This document shows positions 17,325 to 26,373 of a stretch of 64,000 nucleotides of DNA, in pieces. The notes beneath the pieces are model-generated. The model worked only from the letters and a program-made list of their open reading frames with translations, was not told where the DNA came from and ran no database searches. Position 1 is the stretch's first letter, and every line of letters starts with the position of its first letter. Source of the DNA: Streptomyces sp. M41(2017) (GTDB lineage: Bacteria; Actinomycetota; Actinomycetes; Streptomycetales; Streptomycetaceae); assembly GCF_002078175.1 (NCBI RefSeq), contig NZ_MWFK01000001.1, forward strand, positions 5,270,001 to 5,334,000, read 5' to 3'. The position numbers were made by a program, and so were the translations under genes.

Positions 17325-17340
17325 CGTATCGATCGTTTGG
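17325..17340. promoter_or_regulatory. CGATCG box upstream of the lyase gene
   Basis: GTATCGATCGTTTGG lies about 58 bases before the lyase start. Its left part is the reverse complement of the box at 8116-8126, and CGATCGTTTGG matches the box at 9310-9320 in 10 of 11 positions. It is the third member of the local regulatory set. Confidence 0.6.
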
Positions 17341-17437
17341 TGGGGTGGACGGTTCCGGCGGCCTGAACGCCGCGGGCCGCGCTCGCGTATCACTCCCCGC
17401 AGACGGCCCCAGACCACGCGCACGGAAGGGGAACAGT

Positions 17438-18103
17438 GTGCCGCCACCACCCGAACGCGGGCGATCCACCGGCCGCTCCGCCATCGAACCCACCCACATC
17501 CAGCGTCGCCGCCGCACCGAGGCCCTGGCGGAACTCGTCCGGCAGGTACGTGAGGACGACGAGGGGCGCGACGCCGACGAGGGCTACGAGTCGGTCCCGC
17601 TGCCGACGCGCCGCACCCTGCCGCCCTCCGACGACGACACCGAGGAACTGACACCGGTCCCTGCGACACGGAAACCACCCCGGATCCGGACGCGGACCCG
17701 GCGCCGCACCGCGCTCGCGGTCGGCGTCGCCGCCGCGGCCCTCACCGGAATCGCCCTCGCGCTCCTGTTGTCGGGCGCGTACCAGAACCAAGCGTCCCGG
17801 GCGGGTAGCGGCGCCCGGACCCCGGCGGCACCCGTCGGCCGTGCCTCCTCCGGCGCACCGGACCCGGACGGTGCGGGCACACTCCGACAGGGCGACAGCG
17901 GCCCGGAGGTGACGGCCCTCCAGCAACGCCTGCTCCGGATCCCGAACGTGTACGAGGACGGCGCCACCGACGGCACCTTCGACGCGCCGCTCGCCGACGC
18001 GGTGGCCCGCTTCCAGCTCTGGTACGGCATCCGCGGCGACGAGTCCGGCGTCTACGGAGACGACACGCGGGCCGACCTGGAGTCCCGGACGACGCTGCCG
18101 TGA
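17438..18103 (+). CDS. Membrane protein with C-terminal peptidoglycan-binding domain
   Basis: A 221-residue protein. A basic, charged cytoplasmic part of about 85 residues precedes one transmembrane helix (TALAVGVAAAALTGIALALLL in part, about 95-115). After a Pro/Ala/Gly linker comes a type 1 peptidoglycan-binding domain at about 148-220: LRQGDSGPEVTALQQRLL, and later FDAPLADAVARFQ. It should anchor to the membrane and touch the wall. The GTG at 17438 has GGAAGGGG in front; the frame is open from 17345, but that lies at the lyase operator. No enzymatic domain is present, so a structural or sensing role is likely. Confidence 0.8.
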   Translation: MPPPPERGRSTGRSAIEPTHIQRRRRTEALAELVRQVREDDEGRDADEGYESVPLPTRRTLPPSDDDTEELTPVPATRKPPRIRTRTRRRTALAVGVAAAALTGIALALLLSGAYQNQASRAGSGARTPAAPVGRASSGAPDPDGAGTLRQGDSGPEVTALQQRLLRIPNVYEDGATDGTFDAPLADAVARFQLWYGIRGDESGVYGDDTRADLESRTTLP

Positions 18104-18146
18104 CCGCCCGCACGCCGCGTGGTCGACGGTGCCCGCGGGGAGTCCG

Positions 18147-18845
18147 TCACCGGGTGACGTCGCCACCCTCCCGCGCCCGCGAGGCCGGCCCGTCCTCCGT
18201 GCGCGACCGTCCGAGGGCCCCGGTGTCCACGATCAGGTCCGCCCGCTCCCGTGTCGCGGCGATCAGTTCGGCGTTGCGCTGATCGGGACCGAGCACCCAC
18301 GCCACCGCCGTGTCGTGGTCCTTGCCGAACTCCTCGTGGCGCGCCACGAGCCGCCGGACGCGCTCGGCGTCCTCCAGGTCGCAGAACCACACCTCGTCGA
18401 GCTGCTCGCGCGCCCGGACCCAGGCCGGGTCCCGGAGCAGCAGGTAGTTGCCCTCGGTGACGATCAACCGGGCGGACCGGGGGACCGGAACGGCACCGGC
18501 CAGGGGCTGTTCGAGGACACGCTCGAATCCGGGCGCGTACACGAGGCCCTCCTCCTCGTCCGCGCGCAGCCGGCGCAGCAGCGCCGCGTACCCGGCCGCG
18601 TCGAAGGTGTCCGGAGCGCCCTTGCGGTCGCGCCGGCCGAGCCGGTCCAGCTCGGCGTCCGCGAGATGGAACCCGTCCATCGGCACATGGGCGACCCCGC
18701 AGGCCCCCGTCGCGTCGAGCCGCCGGACCAGCCGTTCCGCCAGCGTCGACTTGCCCGAGCCGGGACCGCCCGCGATGCCGAGGAGGGCGCGCCGGCCGGG
18801 CCGTACCAGCGAAGCCGCCCGCTCCACCAGGTCGTCGAAGGTCAT
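18147..18845 (-). CDS. Nucleoside/nucleotide kinase family protein (P-loop, uridine-kinase type)
   Basis: A 232-residue P-loop kinase. Walker A is GIAGGPGSGKST at about residues 22-33. MDGFHLADAELDRLGRRDRK is the substrate-side region typical of the uridine kinase/phosphoribulokinase-like group, and TEGNYLLL is the Walker-B region. FGKDHDTAVAWVLGPDQRNA is conserved in streptomycete homologues. It phosphorylates a small alcohol substrate with ATP; pantothenate, nucleoside or a sugar such as fructose are all used in relatives. Its end is convergent with the peptidoglycan-binding gene, 43 bases apart. Confidence 0.85.
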   Translation of the reverse strand: MTFDDLVERAASLVRPGRRALLGIAGGPGSGKSTLAERLVRRLDATGACGVAHVPMDGFHLADAELDRLGRRDRKGAPDTFDAAGYAALLRRLRADEEEGLVYAPGFERVLEQPLAGAVPVPRSARLIVTEGNYLLLRDPAWVRAREQLDEVWFCDLEDAERVRRLVARHEEFGKDHDTAVAWVLGPDQRNAELIAATRERADLIVDTGALGRSRTEDGPASRAREGGDVTR

Positions 18846-18948
18846 GCGCGCCCCGCGAGGGGCCGGAGGGAGGCGATGTCCATGCCCTCCAGTATCGGCC
18901 TCGGGGGAATCCGGGGACGTCCTGTGCCGGACGGGGCAGGGATGCACC

Positions 18949-19350
18949 ATGAACCAGGACGAACAGCAGATCCGCGCCCTCGTCGAACGCTGGGCCGCCG
19001 CCGTCCACGAGGGCGACCTCGACGGTGTCCTCGCCGACCACACGCCGGACATCGTCATGTACGACGTGCCGCCGCCCTACGAAGGCGTCCGCGGCATCGA
19101 CGCCTACCGGGAGACCTGGCCTCCGTTCTTCGCCTGGCAGGCCCAGGGGGCGTCGTTCACCGTCGAGTCGCTCGACGTCGTCGCCGGCGACGACGTGGCG
19201 TACGCGCACGCCCTGCTGCGCTGCGGCACACCGGAGGAGTTCGCGAAGAACCCCGACATGAGGCTGCGTCTGACCCTCGGACTCCGCAAGGAGGGCGGGC
19301 GTTGGAGCGTCGCGCACGAACACCACTCGTTCCCGGACGACACTCCGTGA
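18949..19350 (+). CDS. SnoaL-like / nuclear transport factor 2-fold protein
   Basis: A 133-residue cone-shaped NTF2-like fold: an N-terminal helix pair (DEQQIRALVERWAAAVHEGD), the pocket strand HTPDIVMYDVPPPYEGVRG, and C-terminal strands ending in GGRWSVAHEHHS. These proteins act as isomerases, cyclases or simply ligand binders. SnoaL-like members of this kind (DUF4440-type) are often general stress or metabolic proteins. No catalytic assignment can be made. The gene is divergent from the kinase gene, and the ATG at 18949 is preceded by GGGCAGGGATG. Confidence 0.8.
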   Translation: MNQDEQQIRALVERWAAAVHEGDLDGVLADHTPDIVMYDVPPPYEGVRGIDAYRETWPPFFAWQAQGASFTVESLDVVAGDDVAYAHALLRCGTPEEFAKNPDMRLRLTLGLRKEGGRWSVAHEHHSFPDDTP

Positions 19351-19438
19351 CGCCGTCGCGGACGCGCCGCGGAGCCGACGGCGACGCGTGTGGCGCTCGA
19401 CACCCGCTGGACCCGGCAAGCGGGGGAACACTGTGGGT

Positions 19439-20179
19439 ATGACTGAGCTCGGCCTGCCGAAACAGATCCTGGCGTGCCTCTTCGACCTCGACGGCGTCAT
19501 CACCAGGACCGCCGTGGTCCACGCGGCCGCCTGGAAGCGGACGTTCGACGACTTCCTGCGCGACCGCGACGGAGAGGGCTTCCGGCCCTTCGACAAGGAC
19601 CACGACTACGCGGAGTACGTGGACGGGCTGCAGCGCGCCGACGGCGTGCGCACCTTCCTCTCCTCGCGCGGCATCGAGATCCCCGAGGGCACCCCGGACG
19701 ACCCGCCGGACCGCGTCACCGTCCACGGGCTGGGCAACCGCAAGAACGACCTGCTGCTCGAGATGATCCGCACCGACGGCGTCGAGGCCTACGACGGCAC
19801 GCTGCGCTACGTCGAGGCCGTCCGGGCCCGCGGCCTGCGCACCGCGGTCGTCTCCTCCAGCGCCAACTGCCGGGACATCCTGCGCTCGGTGGGCGCCGAG
19901 GACCTCTTCGACGTACGGATCGACGGTGTCGTGGCCGCCGAACGACGGCTGCCGGGCAAACCGCGCCCGGACACCTTCCTGGCCGCGGCCCACGACCTCG
20001 GCACCGACCCCTCCGCCGCCGCCGTCTTCGAGGACGCGCTGGCCGGCATGGACGCCGGCCGCTCGGGCCACTTCGGGTACGTCGTCGGTGTCGACCGGGT
20101 CGGCCAGGGCGACGCACTGCGCGACCACGGCGCCGACATCGTCGTACAGGACCTGTCCGAGCTGACGGAGGAGGCGTGA
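19439..20179 (+). CDS. Beta-phosphoglucomutase (HAD superfamily)
   Basis: A 246-residue HAD phosphomutase. The nucleophile/general acid pair is in LFDLDGVITRTAVVHAAAW; the second motif is in VVSSSANC; GKPRPDTFLAAA carries the Lys motif; VFEDALAGMDAG carries the acidic motif. It converts beta-glucose 1-phosphate to glucose 6-phosphate. The stop codon overlaps the GTG start of a GH65 enzyme, the classical partner that produces beta-glucose 1-phosphate by phosphorolysis. A GTG at 19433 has better spacing from GGGGGA and could be the true start, adding two residues. Confidence 0.9.
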   Translation: MTELGLPKQILACLFDLDGVITRTAVVHAAAWKRTFDDFLRDRDGEGFRPFDKDHDYAEYVDGLQRADGVRTFLSSRGIEIPEGTPDDPPDRVTVHGLGNRKNDLLLEMIRTDGVEAYDGTLRYVEAVRARGLRTAVVSSSANCRDILRSVGAEDLFDVRIDGVVAAERRLPGKPRPDTFLAAAHDLGTDPSAAAVFEDALAGMDAGRSGHFGYVVGVDRVGQGDALRDHGADIVVQDLSELTEEA

Positions 20180-22563
20180 TCACCCACACGTCGTACGGCG
20201 TCGAGCCCTGGACCCTGCGCGAGAGCGACCTGCACCTGCGGCTGCTGCCGCAGAGCGAGTCCGTGTTCGCCCTCGCCAACGGCCACGTCGGCTGGCGCGG
20301 CAACCTCGACGAGGGCGAACCCCACGGCCTGCCCGGGTCCTACCTCAACGGCGTCCACGAAGTGCACCCGCTGCCCTACGCCGAGGCGGGCTACGGCTAC
20401 CCGGAGTCCGGGCAGACCGTCATCAACGTCACCAACGGCAAGCTGATCCGGCTGCTCGTGGACGACGAGCCGTTCGACCTGCGGTACGGACAGCTGCGGT
20501 CCCACGAGCGGGTCCTCGACCTGCGCAGCGGTCTGCTCACCCGCACCTGCGAGTGGACGTCGCCGGCCGGTTCCACGGTCCGCGTGCGCTCCACCCGGCT
20601 CGTGTCCTTCACCCAGCGGGCGATCGCCGCCGTCGCCTACGAGGTGGAACCCCTCGACGACCGGACCCGGGTGGTCGTGCAGTCGGAGCTGGTGGCCAAC
20701 GAGCAGCTGCCCGGCCGCTCCGGGGACCCCCGCGCCGCGGTCGCCCTGGAGTCGCCGCTGGAGTCCGAGGAGCACTTCGCCACCGGCCGCAGGCTGCGGC
20801 TCGTGCACCGCACCCGGCACAGCGCCCTGCGCGTCGCCGCGGCGGCCGACCACGCCGTCAAGGGACCCGACCGCACCACCATGACCAGCGAGAGCAGCGA
20901 CGACCTCGCCCGCCTCACGGTCACCTCCGTCCTGGAACCGGGCCAGACCCTGCGCGTCGAGAAGCTCGTCGCGCACGGCTGGTCGGGCAACCGCTCCCTG
21001 CCCGCCGTGAGCGACCAGGTCGACGCCGCGCTCGCCGCCGCCCAGCACGGCGGTTGGCAGGGACTCGTCGACGAACAGCGCGCCTACCTGGACGATTTCT
21101 GGGCGCGCTCCGACGTGGAGGTGGACGGCGACGAGGAGATCCAGCAGGCCGTCCGCTTCGCCCTCTTCCACGTCCTGCAGGCGGGCGCCCGCGCCGAGCG
21201 GCGCGCCATCCCCGCGAAGGGCCTGACCGGGTCCGGGTACGACGGTCACGCCTTCTGGGACACCGAGACGTTCGTGCTGCCGCTGCTCACCTACACCTCG
21301 CCCGACGCCGTCGCCGAGGCGCTGCGCTGGCGCCAGAGCACCCTGTCCGCCGCCCGGGAGCGGGCGGCCCAACTCGGCCTGCGGGGCGCCGCGTTCCCCT
21401 GGCGGACCATAGCGGGCCCGGAGGGTTCCGCGTACTGGCCGGCCGGGACCGCCGCGTTCCACGTGAACGCCGACATCGCCGACGCCGTCGTCCGCTACAC
21501 CGCCACCACCGGCGACACGGACTTCGAGCGCGAGACCGGTGTCGAGCTGCTGACCGAGACGGCACGGCTGTGGCGCTCACTGGGCCACCACGACCACCAG
21601 GGGCATTTCCACATCGACGGGGTGACGGGCCCCGACGAGTACAGCGCGGTCGCGAACGACAACACGTACACCAACCTGATGGCCCGCGCGAACCTCCTCG
21701 CCGCCGCGGACGTCGTCGAGCGGCACCCGCGGCGCGCCGCCGAACTCGGCGTGGACGAGGAGGAGAGCGCGGCCTGGCGCGACGCGGCCGACGCGATGCA
21801 CATCCCGTACAACGACGAACTCGGTGTCCACGAGCAGAACGCGGGCTTCACCCGCTACCAGCGCTGGGACTTCGCCGCCACGCGCCCCGACCAGTACCCG
21901 CTGATGCTGCACTTCCCGTACTTCGACATCTACCGCAAGCAGGTCGTCAAGCAGGCCGACCTCGTGCTCGCCATGTACAAGTGCAGCCCGTTCTTCGACG
22001 ACGAGCACAAGGCACGCAACTTCGCCTACTACGAGCCCCTCACCGTCCGGGACTCCTCTTTGTCCGCCTGCTGCCAGGCGGTGATGGCCGCCGAGACGGG
22101 TCACCCGGGGCTCGCCTACGACTACCTGGTCGAGGCCGCGCTGATGGATCTGGAGGACCTGGAGCACAACACCCGCGACGGACTGCACATCGCCTCGCTC
22201 GCCGGGACCTGGATGGCGCTCGTCGCCGGATTCGGCGGACTGCGGCACCACGGCGACACCCTGGAGTTCGCACCCCGGCTGCCCGAGCGGTTCAGCCGTC
22301 TCGCGTTCTCCCTGGAACTCCTCGGCCGCCGGCTGCGCGTGGAGATCCACCAGGACGTCGCGACGTACACGCTCGCGAGCGGAGAGCCCCTGGAGATCCA
22401 CCACTACCGGGAGCCGTTCACCGTCGACGCCGACAAACCCCACAGCCTGCCGATCCCGGCGCAACGGTCACGCCCCGCCCCGGACCAGCCCGCCCACCGG
22501 CGGCCGAACAGCCAGGGGCGGGACGAGGCCGGGGAGGGTTCCGCCGCGCTCAGTCGCGGGTGA
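20176..22563 (+). CDS. Glycoside hydrolase family 65 disaccharide phosphorylase
   Basis: A 795-residue GH65 enzyme. The N-terminal beta-sandwich (about 1-270) starts WTLRESDLHLRLLPQSESVF and FALANGHVGWRGN. The (alpha/alpha)6 barrel follows. The general-acid Glu is in DGVTGPDEYSAVANDN, and phosphate contacts include NTRDGLHIASLAG. Known members phosphorolyse maltose, trehalose, kojibiose or nigerose to beta-glucose 1-phosphate and glucose. The coupled beta-phosphoglucomutase upstream (GTGA overlap) supports an intracellular phosphorolytic route rather than simple hydrolysis. The disaccharide specificity is not readable. A Pro/Arg-rich tail of about 35 residues extends past the domain and overlaps the convergent gene end. 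Confidence 0.9.
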   Translation: MITHTSYGVEPWTLRESDLHLRLLPQSESVFALANGHVGWRGNLDEGEPHGLPGSYLNGVHEVHPLPYAEAGYGYPESGQTVINVTNGKLIRLLVDDEPFDLRYGQLRSHERVLDLRSGLLTRTCEWTSPAGSTVRVRSTRLVSFTQRAIAAVAYEVEPLDDRTRVVVQSELVANEQLPGRSGDPRAAVALESPLESEEHFATGRRLRLVHRTRHSALRVAAAADHAVKGPDRTTMTSESSDDLARLTVTSVLEPGQTLRVEKLVAHGWSGNRSLPAVSDQVDAALAAAQHGGWQGLVDEQRAYLDDFWARSDVEVDGDEEIQQAVRFALFHVLQAGARAERRAIPAKGLTGSGYDGHAFWDTETFVLPLLTYTSPDAVAEALRWRQSTLSAARERAAQLGLRGAAFPWRTIAGPEGSAYWPAGTAAFHVNADIADAVVRYTATTGDTDFERETGVELLTETARLWRSLGHHDHQGHFHIDGVTGPDEYSAVANDNTYTNLMARANLLAAADVVERHPRRAAELGVDEEESAAWRDAADAMHIPYNDELGVHEQNAGFTRYQRWDFAATRPDQYPLMLHFPYFDIYRKQVVKQADLVLAMYKCSPFFDDEHKARNFAYYEPLTVRDSSLSACCQAVMAAETGHPGLAYDYLVEAALMDLEDLEHNTRDGLHIASLAGTWMALVAGFGGLRHHGDTLEFAPRLPERFSRLAFSLELLGRRLRVEIHQDVATYTLASGEPLEIHHYREPFTVDADKPHSLPIPAQRSRPAPDQPAHRRPNSQGRDEAGEGSAALSRG

Positions 22564-23812
22564 TGCCGGGCGCGATGTCCTCGTGCCGCTCCGGCGGAGC
22601 CGTGGCGGGTCCGCCGGACCGCGTGGCGCCGCGGACCGCGGACGCGGCGGACCTGCCGCAGAACGCCGGCTCCAGGGTGCGGTACATGGTGTTGAGCACC
22701 TTGGTGTTGTTGGAGGTGTTGGCGAGCGCGGTGAGGCTGCGCTTGCCGTCCTTCGTGGTGAACGCGTACGAGTAGTAGCCCTGCACGGTGCCGGTGTGGC
22801 CGTACACGGAGATCCCGCACGACAGGTCACGGCGGCGCAGACCGAGGCCGTAGGCCGTGTTGCTGTTGACCTGTGTCCACTTCTTCATCTGGGTGAGCTG
22901 CGCGGCGGACATGAGCTTGCCGCGCGCGAGGGCGGAGAGGAACACGTCCAGGTCGTGCGGGGTGGAGATGATCGCGCCCGCGCTCTGCGCCCAGGAGGCG
23001 GTCTGCCGGGTGGAGTCGACCAGCGCCGTGCCGGCCGCGTCGGGCGTGAGGTAGCCGTTGGCGTGGCGGCCCGGGATCGTCGCGTCGGGATGGACGTAGA
23101 CGGTGTCGGCCAGGCTCAGCGGCGTGAAGATGCGCTTCTTGTACTCGGCGGCGACACCGTGCCCGGTGAGCTTCTCGATCAGCAGGCCGGCGACGACGAA
23201 GTTGGTGTTCGAGTACGAGTAGGCGGCACCGGGCGCGTTCGTGCGCGCCTTCCTGAGGGACAGCTTCACCAGGTCCCGGTAGCTGAACACCTTGGTGCGC
23301 ACGGCCTCGAAACCGGGGACGGTCCGGGCGAACAGGTCGTTCGTGTAGTCGTACAGACCGCTGCGGTGGCTCAGGATGTGCCGCACGGTGATGCGGTTGT
23401 CGGGCAGCAGCCCCGGCAGGTAGCTGTTGACCGACGTGTCGAGCTTCAGTTTGCCCTCGTCGACCAGCTGGAGGAGGACGACGGCGGAGAACGTCTTGGT
23501 GATGCTGCCGACGCGGAAGCGGTCGTTCGTGCTGATCGTCCGCCGGGTGGCCCGGTCGGCGAGTCCCTCGACCAGTCGGTGCACCGTGCCGTTGTCGTCG
23601 ATTCTCGCCATCGCTCCCGGAGCGCCCTGCGTGCGGGCCGTGCGCAGGATGGCGCGCAGCCCCGCGTCGTCGGGCGCCGCAGCGACCGCCGCGGCCGGCC
23701 GGGCACCCGGACCGTCCGGGTCCGCCGGGGTCACGGCCTGGGCCGGGGCCGCCAGCAGCGACACCAGAACCGCGCCCAACGCCGTGCCCGTACCCACCGT
23801 TCCTGAGACCAT
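22550..23812 (-). CDS. Secreted serine hydrolase (D-alanyl-D-alanine carboxypeptidase / class C beta-lactamase-like)
   Basis: A 420-residue exported protein with a signal peptide ending near APAQA (about 26). The class C layout is clear: Ser-X-X-Lys in GSITKTFS, the Tyr motif YSYSN, and HTG in GHTGTVQGYYS. Streptomycete homologues include the secreted DD-peptidase type of Streptomyces R61, which trims peptidoglycan. GGGGAGAAG precedes the ATG at 23812. The C-terminal 40 residues are basic and Pro-rich, and their codons overlap the end of the GH65 gene by 14 bases. No class A beta-lactamase features are present. Confidence 0.88.
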   Translation of the reverse strand: MVSGTVGTGTALGAVLVSLLAAPAQAVTPADPDGPGARPAAAVAAAPDDAGLRAILRTARTQGAPGAMARIDDNGTVHRLVEGLADRATRRTISTNDRFRVGSITKTFSAVVLLQLVDEGKLKLDTSVNSYLPGLLPDNRITVRHILSHRSGLYDYTNDLFARTVPGFEAVRTKVFSYRDLVKLSLRKARTNAPGAAYSYSNTNFVVAGLLIEKLTGHGVAAEYKKRIFTPLSLADTVYVHPDATIPGRHANGYLTPDAAGTALVDSTRQTASWAQSAGAIISTPHDLDVFLSALARGKLMSAAQLTQMKKWTQVNSNTAYGLGLRRRDLSCGISVYGHTGTVQGYYSYAFTTKDGKRSLTALANTSNNTKVLNTMYRTLEPAFCGRSAASAVRGATRSGGPATAPPERHEDIAPGITRD

Positions 23813-24072
23813 CTGATTCTTCTCCCCTGTGCCGTCTGCCGGTTCGCCGTGCCGGCCCGGACCGCGCCGCGGATGCGGGCGTCGCCCCCATCTGTACGCG
23901 CTGAAGACGCGCGGGGGTCGCATTGCCCGCCGGTGAACCGGAATCCGTGGACGGGAATCGGTGGATTGGCGGAAAGCGGCCGTCGGGGGACGCGTGACCG
24001 AGGGGCGACGGTGCCCGGCGCCGTGCTGACGGACCGCCGGGTGGTGCGGGGCGCGATCCGGTTGACGGCCGG

Positions 24073-25488
24073 TCAGCCGCCGAAGAGCTGCGTCCAGTAC
24101 GTCCCCGCCCGGCCGCCGCCGGCGAGGCCGACGCCTATGTGGGTGAAGTCGCGCTTGAGGATGTTGGCGCGATGGCCGGGGCTGTTCATCCAGCCGAGGA
24201 CCACCTCGGCGGGGGAGCGCTGACCGCAGGCGATGTTCTCCCCTATGGTGCGCCGCCCGGAGCCCGCGGCGGCGGCCCGGTCCCAGGGCCGGCGGCCCTC
24301 CGGAGAGGTGTGCGCGTAGAAGTCGCGGGCCACCATGTCGGCGCTGTGGCCCTGGGCCGCGGCCGTGAGCGGGGAGTCGGGGGCGAGGGGCGGCAGCCCG
24401 TGCGCGGTGCGCTCGGTGTTGGTGAGCGCGATGACCTCCCGGGCCGTGCGCTCCAGGCCCGCGGGGCTGAACGGCCGTGCCCACAGCGCGGTCCAGTACA
24501 GGTCGCCGGAGCGGGCGTCGGCGACCTGGCCCAGTCCGGCCTGCTCGAACCCGGGGTCGCACACGGTGCTCCGGGACCGCTCCGAGGACAGGCAGTACTC
24601 CACGAACTCGCGCGGGGTGCGCGGCCCGGAGACCAGGTGCTCGCCGATGGTCAGGTAGGCGTACCCGGAGGAGACGACGCGCTGGTAGACGGAGACCCCG
24701 TCCGGGCTCTCCGCGCTGAGCAGGCCTCCGGCCGCCATACCGGCGGCGTGGGCCCGCGCCGCCGTCATGAGCCGCGCGTCCAGGGCGACGGGCGGGGAAC
24801 CGGCCGCCGCACGCGCGGAGTTCGCGGCCTCGAGGAATCCGTGCGTGGCCGTGCCGTCACCGGACGTCGGACCGGAACCGGCGCCCGCGCCGATCGGTCC
24901 GAGGTCCAGCAACGTCGGGGTCCGGACGACCGGAGCCACCCCCCGCCCCGGGTGCGGTCGCGTGGCCGGCGAAGGGCTCGGCGGTGCGGCGGAGGGCGCG
25001 GAGTCGGAGTCCTCGGTCACTTCGATGCCGAAGTCTCTTGCCACACCGGCGAGTCCGTCCGCGTACCCCTGGCCGAGGGCGCGGAGCTTCCATGACGTGC
25101 CGCGTCGGTACAGCTCGGCGAGCAGCAGTACCGTCTCCGCCTGGGGCCGGGGAGGGGTGAAGCGGGCGATCGTGCGGCCGTCCGGCGCGCTGACCAGCAG
25201 GGCGGGGGAGGGGAGACGTCCGAGGGGTGTCCCGGGATCGGCGGGGCTGACGACGACGGTGACCCGGTCCGCTCCCGGCCGCAGCCGCGCCGGGTCCACG
25301 GTGAGACGGTCGCCGTCGAGCCGGACACCGGGCGCCGACGTCTGGTTGTAGAACACGAAGTCCCCGTCGCCGCGCACCTGGCCGTCGGTGTCCGTGACGA
25401 GCGCGGACACGTCGAAGGGGCCCGGCACCCTGAGGGTCAGGGCACCGCCCGGCAGTGGGGTGTTGCCCCCGGGAACCAGCTCGCTCAT
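24073..25488 (-). CDS. TerD domain fused to two CAP (SCP/PR1) domains
   Basis: A 471-residue fusion. Residues about 1-160 are a TerD-type domain with DGDFVFYNQ and the acidic calcium-site region. A Pro/Ser-rich linker (about 165-215) follows. The first CAP-like domain (about 220-340) is degenerate. The second (about 345-471) keeps RANIL in MNSPGHRANIL, GENIACG and the terminal YWTQLFG. TerD proteins are calcium-binding cytoplasmic proteins linked to tellurite and stress responses; CAP proteins are usually secreted. No signal peptide is present here, so cell location is puzzling. The start MSELVPGGN is the normal TerD beginning. Confidence 0.85.
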   Translation of the reverse strand: MSELVPGGNTPLPGGALTLRVPGPFDVSALVTDTDGQVRGDGDFVFYNQTSAPGVRLDGDRLTVDPARLRPGADRVTVVVSPADPGTPLGRLPSPALLVSAPDGRTIARFTPPRPQAETVLLLAELYRRGTSWKLRALGQGYADGLAGVARDFGIEVTEDSDSAPSAAPPSPSPATRPHPGRGVAPVVRTPTLLDLGPIGAGAGSGPTSGDGTATHGFLEAANSARAAAGSPPVALDARLMTAARAHAAGMAAGGLLSAESPDGVSVYQRVVSSGYAYLTIGEHLVSGPRTPREFVEYCLSSERSRSTVCDPGFEQAGLGQVADARSGDLYWTALWARPFSPAGLERTAREVIALTNTERTAHGLPPLAPDSPLTAAAQGHSADMVARDFYAHTSPEGRRPWDRAAAAGSGRRTIGENIACGQRSPAEVVLGWMNSPGHRANILKRDFTHIGVGLAGGGRAGTYWTQLFGG

Positions 25489-25557
25489 GCCACCGCCCGT
25501 CGGTCGGATGATCCGCGCCGCACGCCGGCAGGAGGCGCGGCACGGGCCGTCAGACGC

Positions 25558-25875
25558 TCAACGGACCGCCCGATCCTTCGGGTTCCCGCGCTCGGCGAGA
25601 GGGTCGGCGGGTGCGGCGGCCGAGCGCATCGAGCGCAGGGCCAGCAGCATGACACCGATGTCGTCCAGGTAGACGGGGTCGGGTACGAGGTCCGTCGGCA
25701 GCACCAGGTAGAGGACGGCGCCCCAGAACACCCACTTGGATCCCGTGGGCAGTCCGGCCCGCCGCAGATCGCGTCGGGTGCGCACGAGACGGCCCAGCAG
25801 GACCAGTGCGACGCCGAGCAGGGCGGCCGCGAGGACCGCGACGATGATGACCACGGTCCATGAGGTCGTATCCAT
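25558..25875 (-). CDS. DUF1232 (YkvA family) membrane protein
   Basis: A 105-residue protein with an N-terminal transmembrane helix (about 7-30) and the DUF1232 signature YLVLPTDLVPDPVYLDDIG at about 57-75. Family members are small membrane proteins of unknown role. It lies between the TerD-CAP gene and a hypothetical gene, all on the minus strand, but the gaps of 69 and 114 bases do not show a tight operon. Confidence 0.85.
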   Translation of the reverse strand: MDTTSWTVVIIVAVLAAALLGVALVLLGRLVRTRRDLRRAGLPTGSKWVFWGAVLYLVLPTDLVPDPVYLDDIGVMLLALRSMRSAAAPADPLAERGNPKDRAVR

Positions 25876-25989
25876 GCGTCCGTCCAGGGCTCTCGTCGGG
25901 ATGTGACTGCCTTCCGTGTGCCCGCTCGCGCCCCGGCTATCGCACCCGGTTCGGCCATCCGTACGACGCTCCCGCTTCTCGCCGAGGGG

Positions 25990-26367
25990 TCAGTGCCGCG
26001 GGTGGGGGTGGTCCACCAGGGCCTGGGACACCGTGCGGATGCTCCGGGCGATGTGCTGGAGCTGCATCAGCTCGGCGGCGTAGAGCTTGATGGTGTGCTC
26101 GATGACGCCCTCGTGCAGGCCGAGGCCGGGCAGTTCGGAACGGGCGGTCTGCAGGGCGGTGCGGGCGACCCGTATCTCCTGCTGCACCTGGAGCTGTGCG
26201 TGGCGGGCGAGCAGCACGGGGTGCTTGTGCAGCACGGGATAGCTCGCGTACCGGCTCGGCACCAGCTCGCGCAGCCATTTCACCGCCGAACGCTCCCAGT
26301 CGAAACTGCCGGGTGTCTTGACCTGGCACGGCCAGTCCGAGGTGATCGGGGAATACGTCAGGGCCAT
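25990..26367 (-). CDS. Conserved hypothetical protein (125 aa)
   Basis: An all-helical, His- and Gln-rich soluble protein that starts MALTYSPITSDWP and has no signal or membrane segment. The central region AQLQVQQEIRVARTALQTA and the following helix look able to form a coiled coil or small bundle. I do not recognise the family. The ATG at 26367 has GGAAG 8 bases ahead; an ATG two codons upstream is less well spaced. The unusually long, AT-rich upstream region suggests its own promoter. Confidence 0.6.
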   Translation of the reverse strand: MALTYSPITSDWPCQVKTPGSFDWERSAVKWLRELVPSRYASYPVLHKHPVLLARHAQLQVQQEIRVARTALQTARSELPGLGLHEGVIEHTIKLYAAELMQLQHIARSIRTVSQALVDHPHPRH

Positions 26368-26373
26368 GTTCAT

